From Pseudofrankia asymbiotica (GTDB taxonomy: Bacteria; Actinomycetota; Actinomycetes; Frankiales; Frankiaceae), in assembly GCF_001983105.1 (NCBI RefSeq), contig NZ_MOMC01000050.1, positions 20,620-25,724 on the forward strand: DNA of 5,105 nucleotides. Direction: 5' to 3'. The position numbers were made by a program, and so were the translations under genes. The notes beneath the pieces are model-generated. The model was not told the origin of the DNA and searched no databases. It saw nothing but the letters and a program-made list of their open reading frames with translations. This document shows positions 1 through 4,580 of this stretch, in pieces (the first letter of the stretch is position 1; each line of letters starts with the position of its first letter).

Positions 1-147
1 CTGGCCGCGCTGCTGTCCGGCGAGGCCACGCTCGCCGACCTGCGCGGCGACGGGCGGGCCGCCGTCCACGGCGACCCTGGACCGCCGGAACGGCTGTTCG
101 GCCTTCTCACGGACAGCACGTTCTGGTGGCCGATCGCCACACCCTGA
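1..147 (+). CDS. 3' end of an upstream gene, probably the SCP2-like C-terminal domain of an alkyl/aryl sulfatase
   Basis: Reading from base 1 in frame 1 gives 48 codons and a TGA at 145-147; the start lies outside the window. Codons end mostly in G or C, as expected for a real gene here. The visible protein has a short hydrophobic, acidic stretch (LAALLSGEATLADL), then a GDP-containing segment, and ends in ERLFGLLTDSTFWWPIATP. From memory of the family, a GDP(x)n-LLGLLD-(x)n-F-x-IVTP ending is typical of the C-terminal sterol-carrier-like domain that follows the metallo-beta-lactamase domain in BDS1/YjcS-type alkyl sulfatases, which hydrolyse alkyl sulfate esters. The catalytic zinc domain is not in view, so the enzyme activity is inferred. 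It could be a stand-alone SCP2-fold protein. It is on the same strand as the mrp genes but 585 bases away, with likely terminating structure between, so a shared operon is doubtful. Confidence 0.5.
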   Translation: MAALLSGEATLADLRGDGRAAVHGDPGPPERLFGLLTDSTFWWPIATP

Positions 148-159
148 GGCAGCCGCGGC

Positions 160-277
160 GCCGTCCGCCCGGGCGCCCGGGCGGCCGGGCGGCCGGGCGG
201 CCGGGCGGCCGGGCGGCCGGGCGGCCGGGCGGCCGGGCGGACGGGCGGACGGGCGGACGGGCGGACGGGCGGACGGC
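160..277 (+). terminator. Possible factor-independent-like terminator: 12-bp inverted repeat enclosing the 8-bp array
   Basis: Bases 160-171 (gccgtccgcccg) are the exact reverse complement of 266-277 (cgggcggacggc), 12 bp with no mismatch. The left arm begins 13 bases after the TGA of the upstream gene. The right arm is the last unit of the repeat array, and the left arm could pair with several of the other gcggacgg units in shifted registers. A stable stem right after a stop codon suits transcription termination, and actinobacterial terminators often lack a U-tract, as this one does. The loop is very long (94 bases) and itself GC-rich, so termination is inference. Two overlapping copies of the palindrome cgcccgggcg (166-175 and 174-183) overlap and follow the left arm and offer competing local hairpins. 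Confidence 0.3.
181..276. repeat. 12-copy tandem array of an 8-bp unit in two blocks
   Basis: Seven perfect copies of gcggccgg (181-236) are followed without a break by five perfect copies of gcggacgg (237-276). The only difference between blocks is c to a at position 5 of the unit. Each first-block unit contains the palindrome cggccg. On the + strand a GGG triplet recurs every 8 bases from 179 to 269 (12 triplets with 5-base spacers), which fits the classical G-quadruplex pattern several times over. The unit is not a multiple of three, so a change in copy number would break any reading frame, in keeping with its non-coding position. Copy number may also be affected by polymerase slippage or assembly error. 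Confidence 0.95.
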
Positions 278-330
278 CGTGTGCTCATCCTGTCCGACGT
301 CAGAGTCAGCACCAGCGCCGTCTCACACCC

Positions 331-340
331 CAGACGTCTG
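331..340. repeat. 10-bp perfect palindrome cagacgtctg
   Basis: The palindrome cagacgtctg sits in the leader, and its core gacgtc occurs again 37 bases upstream at 296-301 in the related context tccgacgtcaga. Bases 299-304 (gtcaga) can also pair with 337-342 (tctgac). Paired gacgtc sites could be a dimeric regulator's operator, but a 10-bp palindrome is weak evidence in GC-rich DNA and no known regulator consensus was recognised. Confidence 0.3.
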
Positions 341-434
341 ACACGACGCCCGAGACCCCACGGGCGCCTGCCACGGACGCGGGAGAGAGGTACCCGGGCC
401 GCCGCTCCGCTCTGCCCGTCCTTCCACCCATGGG

Positions 435-469
435 TTGTGGCGGGCGGGAAGGCAGGATCCGCCCCACAA
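435..469 (+). other. Imperfect hairpin in the mrpA leader
   Basis: Bases 435-440 (ttgtgg) pair with 464-469 (ccacaa), and 443-447 (ggcgg) pair with 459-463 (ccgcc). This gives an 11-bp stem with a two-base bulge (441-442) and an 11-base loop (448-458). The palindrome acccatgggt (426-435) overlaps the left foot, so two folds compete. There is no U-tract after the stem. It may be an RNA leader element, a weak terminator or a DNA site; the sequence alone does not decide. Confidence 0.35.
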
Positions 470-484
470 ACCATGACCGGATCC

Positions 485-516
485 GACGAGGAAGCTGAGT
501 GACGAGGGACCTGAGT
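485..516. repeat. Two tandem copies of a 16-bp sequence
   Basis: gacgaggaagctgagt (485-500) is followed directly by gacgagggacctgagt (501-516), identical at 14 of 16 positions (differences at unit positions 8 and 10). It lies at the edge of the AT-richer patch that is the best candidate for the mrp promoter. A 16-bp direct repeat could be a pair of binding sites for an activator or repressor, spaced about one and a half helical turns apart, or simply a duplication. No known binding consensus was recognised. Confidence 0.5.
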
Positions 517-700
517 CATTAGGTTGGCTCGTTCTTTGTCCCACCGGTCACGAAACGCCCGACCTCGCCGGCTGCCGAGCGGAATGGAACTGCCGGGCGA
601 AGCTGGCGGCCTGACGGTGAGGACCAGGGCGGCGAATGACGGGACGGATGCGCTGATGGCGGTCGGCTGTGGGCACGGCTGGCGTGAGGGCCGGGCCTGG

Positions 701-721
701 CGCCGGCTGCCCTAGCCGGCG
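701..721 (+). promoter_or_regulatory. Strong hairpin immediately upstream of the mrpA start codon
   Basis: cgccggct (701-708) pairs perfectly with agccggcg (714-721) across a 5-base loop (gccct). The stem ends 11 bases before the ATG at 733, overlapping or abutting the place where a Shine-Dalgarno would sit. No purine-rich Shine-Dalgarno is visible between 716 and 732; the nearest purines are ggcgaacgg (718-726). The structure could hold down initiation of mrpA, or the mRNA may start close by and be read without a strong ribosome site. An in-frame TGA at 685 and the absence of any ATG or GTG between it and 733 fix the start downstream of this hairpin. Confidence 0.45.
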
Positions 722-732
722 AACGGCCGCCG

Positions 733-3700
733 ATGCCAGCCGCCATCGCCGCGCACCTGGGGGTCGCGGTGCTACTGCCGATCGCCGCCCGCAGGCTCGG
801 TGCCCGGGTGTACCTGCTCGCCGCCGCGGTGCCGGCCGCCGTCTTCTGCTGGCTGCTGGTCGCGCGGCTCGGCGACGTGACGTCCGGCGGGCGGCCGGAG
901 ACGGTCCTGCGCTGGGCGCCGCGGCTGCGCCTGGAGGTGGCCTTCCGGCTGGGCCCGCTGCCGTTGCTGATGGCGCTGCTCGTGACCGGCGTCGGCGCGC
1001 TCGTCCTGTGCTACGCCCGCTGGTACCACGCGCACGACGCCGGCGCGTTCGGCCGGTCGGCGAGCGCGCTGCTCGCCTTCGCCGGGTCGATGCTCGGCCT
1101 GGTGATCGCCGACGACCTGCTCACGCTGTACGTCTTCTGGGAGCTGACGACCGTCTTCTCGTTCGTCCTGATCGGCGGGGACGGGGTGGCGCCGGCGGCG
1201 CGGCGCGCGGCGGTGCAGGCACTGCTGGTCACCACGCTCGGCGGGCTGGCGATGCTGTTCGGGTTCGTGCTGCTCGGCGAGACGGCCGGGACGTACCGGA
1301 TCTCGGGGATCCTCGCCCACCCGCCGCCGGCCGGCGGCCTCGCGGCCGCGGCGGCGGCGCTGATCCTGCTCGGGGCGGCGACGAAGTCGGCGCAGGCGCC
1401 GTTCCACCCGTGGCTGCCGGCCGCGATGGTCGCGCCGACGCCGGTCAGCGCCTACCTGCACGCGGCGGCGATGGTGAAGGCTGGTGTGTTCCTTGTCGCG
1501 ACACTCACGCCCGCGTTCGCCGCCGCCGGTGGGTACGCGCACGTCTGGACGGTTCCGGCGGCGGTGCTCGGCGCCGTGACGATGCTGATCGGCGGCCTGC
1601 GGGCGCTGGCGGCGACCGACCTGAAACTGCTGCTCGCGTTCGGGACCGTCAGCCAGCTCGGGATGCTCACCGCGCTCGTCGGCCTCGGCGGGCGGACCGC
1701 CGCGCTCGCCGGCGTGACGCTGGTCCTCGCGCACGCCCTGTTCAAGGCGGCGCTGTTCATGGCCGTCGGGGTGGTCGACCACCGGTCCGGTGGGCGTGAC
1801 CTGCGGACGCTGTCCGGCGTCGGCCGGCGGGCGCCGGTGCTGCTGACGGCGGCGGTGCTGGCGGGGGCGTCGATGGCGGCGCTGCCGCCGACGGTGGGCT
1901 TCCTCGGCAAGGAGGCGGCCCTCGAGGGGCTCTGGCACGGGCGGGGCGCCGGTCAGGCCATGCTGCTCGCGGTCATGGTCGTCGGGGCCTCGCTCACGAT
2001 GGGCTACACGATCCGCTTCCTGTGGGGGGCGTTCGCGACCAAGCCGGACGTCGCGCCGAGCGACTGGCGGCCGGCGAGCCCGGCGTTCACCGGCCCCGTC
2101 GTCCTGCTCGCCGCCGCCGGCCTCGGCCTGGGCATCGCGGCGCCCGCCGTGGACGAGTTCGTCGCCGGCTACGCGGACACGCTGCCGTCGGGCGGCGTCC
2201 CCGCCTACCACCTGGCGCTGTGGCACGGGGTCGGCGCGGCCCTGCTGCTGACCGCCATCGCCGTCGCGGCCGGTGTCGCCATCGTCATCGCCGAGGCCCG
2301 GCTGGCGGCGGCCCGCGCCGGGCCGGCGGGGGCCGACCAGGGGCACCCGGAGCTGGCGAAGGCGCCCGCTCCGCCGGTCCCACCGGTCCCACCGGTGCCG
2401 CGGGCGGCAGCGGCGCCGGGCGCCTGGGCGCGGGTGAAGGGCCTGCTCGACGCCCAGCGGGGCTACGAGTGGACGGTCACGGGCGTGGGACGGCTCGCGC
2501 TCGCGGTCACGGCGCGCACGCAGGTCGGGTCGCTCCCGATGTACCTGACGACGATCATGGTGGTCGCCGTGGTCGTGCCCGGGGCGGCGCTGGTGGGCGG
2601 CCTCATGTGGCCGACGGGCCTCCCGCGCTGGGACTACCCCATCCAGCCGGCGCTGGCCGTGGTCGTGCTCGCCTGCGCCGCCACGGTGCTGCGCGCCCGC
2701 AGGCGGCTGACCACGGCCGTGCTCCTCGGTGGGGTCGGGTACGGGTGCGGCGCGCTGTTCCTCGTCGAGGGCGCGCCCGACCTGGCGCTCGCCCAGTTCC
2801 TCGTCGAGTCGCTGTCGCTGATCGCGTTCGTCTTCGTGCTGCGCCGGATGCCGGACCGGTTCTCCGCCATGGGCCGGACCGGGGTGCCGCGCTGGCCGCG
2901 GGTCCTGATCTCGGTGGCCGTCGGCCTGTTCGTCGGCGCGTTCGCGGTGACCGTCGCCGGCGTCCACCCCGAGTGGGGCCTCGCGAGCCGGGAGTACGTG
3001 GCCCGGTCGCCGTCCCAGACCGGGGCGGCGAACGTGGTCAACGCGATCATCGTCGACTTCCGCGCGCTCGACACGCTGGGCGAGATCACCGTCCTGGCGG
3101 TCGCCGCGCTCGGCGTCACCGGCCTGCTGCTGGCCCGCGCCCCGGGTACCCGGCCCGCGGGTCGGAATGCCCGGGAGGCCAGCGAGCCGGGCGGGCCGAC
3201 GCCGGACGGCGGCATGCCGGACGGCGGCACGCCCGACGAGGGGGTGCCGAACGAGGCCTCGCCGAGCGAGTTCGGCGAGTTCGGCGAGTTCGGCGAGTTC
3301 GGCGAGTTCGGCGAGTTCGGCGAGTTCGGGCGGGCGTACCCGCCGGGCGGCGGCCGCACGTCGACCCGGTCGGTGCTCATGGAGGTGACGGCCCGGGCGG
3401 TGTTCCCAGTCGTGCTGGTCTTCTCGATCTACCTGTTGTTCGCCGGGCACTCGAGGACCGGTGGCGGCTTCGCCGGCGGGCTCGTCGCCGGCCTCGCCTT
3501 CGTGCTGCGCTACGTCTCCGGCGGCCGCGACCGGGTCGGCCCGGCGGTCCCCGTCCCACCATCCCTGGTGATCGGCACGGGCCTCGCGGTCGCCACCTGC
3601 GCGGCGCTCGCGCCGGTGCCCTTCGGCGGCGCCGTGCTGCGGGGCTACGTCGCCGAGGCACACCTGCCCGTCCTCGGGCACGTGGAGCTGGCGACGAGCC

Positions 3701-3921
3701 TGTTCTTCGACGTCGGCGTCTACCTGGTGGTCGTCGGCGTGGTCCTGGAGCTGCTGCGCACCCTGGGCATCGGGATCGAGAAGGAGAGCGGGCCGGCGCC
3801 CGGCCCGGCCTCCGGGGACCTGAGTGTCGGGTCGGGCACCGCGGCGCGCGCCCGTCCGGACCGCCCGCCGCCGCAGGCCCCTCCCGACGCCGCGGCGACG
3901 GGCCAGGGCGGCCCGAGGTGA
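733..3921 (+). CDS. mrpA: Mrp cation/proton antiporter, fused subunits A and B
   Basis: This 1062-aa membrane protein is the large complex-I-like subunit of the Mrp antiporter fused to MrpB. Residues 74-98 match the NuoL/MrpA N-terminal segment, and 125-430 are the proton-channel domain, with WELTT (Glu137), TKSAQAPFHPWLPAAM (Lys218), APTPVSAYLHAAAMVKAG (Lys249), TDLKLLLAFGTVSQLG (Lys298), AHALFKAALF (Lys338) and GFLGKEA (Lys393). Residues 545-556 are a Pro-rich linker. Residues 659-707 (GAPDLALAQFLVESLSL, Glu692) are the MbhD/DUF4040 part and 767-802 (VDFRALDTLGEITVLA, Asp780, Glu784) the MbhE-like part. A repeat-built linker (804-878) leads into the MrpB/MnhB domain (about 879-1015), then a Pro/Ala-rich tail. 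MrpA-MrpB fusion is known in actinobacteria. The MbhD, MbhE and MnhB parts rule out an ordinary complex I NuoL. ATG 733 is the first possible start after an in-frame TGA at 685, and it gives a hydrophobic N-terminus as expected. The stop overlaps the mrpC start. Oddities are the two tandem-repeat linkers and GHSRTGGGF where the family usually has a Pro before GGGF. Confidence 0.96.
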   Translation: MPAAIAAHLGVAVLLPIAARRLGARVYLLAAAVPAAVFCWLLVARLGDVTSGGRPETVLRWAPRLRLEVAFRLGPLPLLMALLVTGVGALVLCYARWYHAHDAGAFGRSASALLAFAGSMLGLVIADDLLTLYVFWELTTVFSFVLIGGDGVAPAARRAAVQALLVTTLGGLAMLFGFVLLGETAGTYRISGILAHPPPAGGLAAAAAALILLGAATKSAQAPFHPWLPAAMVAPTPVSAYLHAAAMVKAGVFLVATLTPAFAAAGGYAHVWTVPAAVLGAVTMLIGGLRALAATDLKLLLAFGTVSQLGMLTALVGLGGRTAALAGVTLVLAHALFKAALFMAVGVVDHRSGGRDLRTLSGVGRRAPVLLTAAVLAGASMAALPPTVGFLGKEAALEGLWHGRGAGQAMLLAVMVVGASLTMGYTIRFLWGAFATKPDVAPSDWRPASPAFTGPVVLLAAAGLGLGIAAPAVDEFVAGYADTLPSGGVPAYHLALWHGVGAALLLTAIAVAAGVAIVIAEARLAAARAGPAGADQGHPELAKAPAPPVPPVPPVPRAAAAPGAWARVKGLLDAQRGYEWTVTGVGRLALAVTARTQVGSLPMYLTTIMVVAVVVPGAALVGGLMWPTGLPRWDYPIQPALAVVVLACAATVLRARRRLTTAVLLGGVGYGCGALFLVEGAPDLALAQFLVESLSLIAFVFVLRRMPDRFSAMGRTGVPRWPRVLISVAVGLFVGAFAVTVAGVHPEWGLASREYVARSPSQTGAANVVNAIIVDFRALDTLGEITVLAVAALGVTGLLLARAPGTRPAGRNAREASEPGGPTPDGGMPDGGTPDEGVPNEASPSEFGEFGEFGEFGEFGEFGEFGRAYPPGGGRTSTRSVLMEVTARAVFPVVLVFSIYLLFAGHSRTGGGFAGGLVAGLAFVLRYVSGGRDRVGPAVPVPPSLVIGTGLAVATCAALAPVPFGGAVLRGYVAEAHLPVLGHVELATSLFFDVGVYLVVVGVVLELLRTLGIGIEKESGPAPGPASGDLSVGSGTAARARPDRPPPQAPPDAAATGQGGPR
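2374..2400 (+). repeat. 9-bp repeat encoding a Pro-Val-Pro linker inside MrpA
   Basis: Two copies of ccggtccca and a third variant ccggtgccg encode (PVP)x3, residues 548-556, inside a loop between the channel domain and the C-terminal membrane segments of MrpA. The loop (about 521-565) is Ala/Pro-rich, does not look membrane-spanning and is probably flexible. The unit length keeps the frame if copies are lost or gained. Confidence 0.8.
3199..3258 (+). repeat. Decaying 15-bp repeat encoding PDGG-type pentapeptides in the MrpA-MrpB linker
   Basis: Four consecutive 15-bp units encode TPDGG, MPDGG, TPDEG and VPNEA (residues 823-842). The first two differ only at the first codon; the later two are more diverged, as in an old duplication that has drifted. 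It sits in the same linker as the 9-bp EFG array, 9 bases before it. Confidence 0.8.
3268..3330 (+). repeat. 9-bp tandem array encoding seven Glu-Phe-Gly tripeptides at the MrpA-MrpB junction
   Basis: Six copies of gagttcggc and a seventh ending in ggg encode (EFG)x7, residues 846-866, between the MbhE-like segment and the MrpB domain. The six units are identical even at third positions, so the array is recent or kept uniform by slippage or conversion. Its GC content is below that of the flanking linker. Being a multiple of three, it can change copy number without breaking the fusion protein. Confidence 0.95.
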
Positions 3922-4580
3922 TCCCGACAGTCGCGGCCACGGCGGCCAGCCGGGCTGTCGCGGCGATCCCCGACCTGGTCGCCGCCCCGGCGCGGCTGGC
4001 CGCCGTGGCGGCGGGCTCGGCGCCGCCCGCGGTGACGGCGCCGCCGGGCCACACCGTGCTGAACCTGACGTCGGTGGTCGTCGTCTCCGGCCTCTACGCG
4101 GCCGGGACGTTCCTGCTGCTGCAGCGAGGGCTGCTGCGGGTGCTCGTCGGCATCGTGCTGCTCGGCCACGCGACCAACCTGTTCCTGCTGCTGGTCGGGG
4201 GGCGCAGCGGCCGTCCCGCGATGTCCGGCACGGTGCCGCCGGACAGGATGTCCGACCCGTTGCCGCAGGCCATGGCGCTGACCTCGATCGTCATCACCTT
4301 CGCGCTGACGACGTTCCTGCTGACGCTCGCCTACCGGGCCTGGACGATGCTCGGCAACACCGAGGTCCGCGACGATGTCGAGGACCACCGGATCACCGCG
4401 CTGGAGGAGCGCCTGGAGGCCCAGTTCGCCTACCACTTCCCGCACCTGTCCCTGCCGCGCCCGCACGCGCCGCGACATCGCCATCCCGACGCGGACACCG
4501 ATGACGCGGACAGCGATGACCCGGACGGCCCCGGCCCGGACGGCCCCGGCCCGGACGGCCCCGGCGCGGTGCCGGGATGA
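3918..4580 (+). CDS. mrpC: Mrp cation/proton antiporter subunit C (NuoK-like), with extended ends
   Basis: MrpC is the small three-helix subunit related to NuoK that packs beside MrpA and MrpD and is needed for antiport. The core is clear: TSVVVVSGLYAAGTFLLL (51-68), then RGLLRVLVGIVLLGHATNLF (70-89), and DPLPQAMALTSIVITFALTT (113-132). Thr122 falls in the conserved LT of this last motif. The chosen GTG start overlaps the mrpA stop as GTGA (3918-3921), pointing to coupled translation. It adds 46 Ala/Pro-rich residues before the usual MrpC beginning, and their codons have the same G/C-ending bias as the core. GTG 4056 would give a family-like N-terminus (174 aa) but lacks an evident ribosome site, and GTG 4005 and 4032 are also possible. 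After the third helix comes a charged region (VRDDVEDHRITALEERLEAQ) that may be helical, then a His/Arg/Pro stretch and a repeat-built acidic tail. The family norm is about 110-120 aa, so 220 is long. The stop overlaps mrpD. Confidence 0.93.
   Translation: MIPTVAATAASRAVAAIPDLVAAPARLAAVAAGSAPPAVTAPPGHTVLNLTSVVVVSGLYAAGTFLLLQRGLLRVLVGIVLLGHATNLFLLLVGGRSGRPAMSGTVPPDRMSDPLPQAMALTSIVITFALTTFLLTLAYRAWTMLGNTEVRDDVEDHRITALEERLEAQFAYHFPHLSLPRPHAPRHRHPDADTDDADSDDPDGPGPDGPGPDGPGAVPG
4491..4565 (+). repeat. Five consecutive 15-bp units encoding the acidic MrpC tail
   Basis: Two units (gcggacaccgatgac, gcggacagcgatgac) encode ADTDD and ADSDD, followed in the same 15-bp register by three identical copies of ccggacggccccggc encoding PDGPG. 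The array covers residues 192-216 of MrpC and ends 11 bases before the mrpD ATG. It is multiple-of-three and confined to the C-terminal tail after the last membrane helix. Nine Asp residues make the first half strongly acidic. Confidence 0.9.

Larger units (their letters stand above)
148..732. other. Long non-coding leader between the upstream gene and mrpA
   Basis: No convincing gene lies in these 585 bases. The short open frames here are built from the 8-bp repeat (Arg/Gly/Ala/Pro runs) or have no recognisable protein character. The region divides into a repeat array with a closing stem (160-277), a mixed stretch with a 10-bp palindrome (331-340), a hairpin (435-469), a tandem 16-bp repeat (485-516), a relatively AT-richer patch around 514-560, and a strong hairpin at 701-721 before mrpA. 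The AT-richer patch is the likeliest place for the mrp promoter, but I could not assign convincing -35 and -10 boxes. I looked for cyclic-di-AMP (ydaO), yybP-ykoY and mini-ykkC riboswitch signatures by eye and saw none that fit. Confidence 0.7.

Noticed and set aside
181..276. CRISPR array
   Set aside because: The units are 8 bp and contiguous with no spacers; this is a simple tandem repeat.
126..341. Small open frame across the 8-bp array (Arg-Pro-Gly-Gly repeats)
   Set aside because: The protein is only the repeat translated; the start lies inside the upstream gene in another frame and nothing supports translation.
524..715. 63-codon open frame in the mrpA leader
   Set aside because: No ribosome site, no recognisable protein features and mixed third-position bases; a leader peptide cannot be excluded but is unsupported.
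669..1799. 376-codon + strand frame starting before mrpA
   Set aside because: Arg/Ala-rich composition with no motifs; it lies over the conserved MrpA channel domain in another frame.
772..3681. Very long open frame (969 codons) on the - strand opposite mrpA
   Set aside because: It is a shadow of the GC-biased mrpA codons: the translation is Arg/Gly/Pro/His-rich with no hydrophobic segments or family motifs, while the + strand matches MrpA throughout.
2022..3917. Frame 3 open stretch upstream of mrpC that could make mrpC start far earlier
   Set aside because: Its translation before 3918 is Arg/Gly-rich and overlaps the conserved MrpA and MrpB domains in another frame; MrpC-like sequence begins only after about 4050.
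3373..3921. Independent internal start for a separate MrpB (GTG 3373 or ATG 3379)
   Set aside because: The frame is continuous with MrpA and there is no visible ribosome site before these codons; fusion is the simpler reading, though an extra internal product is possible.
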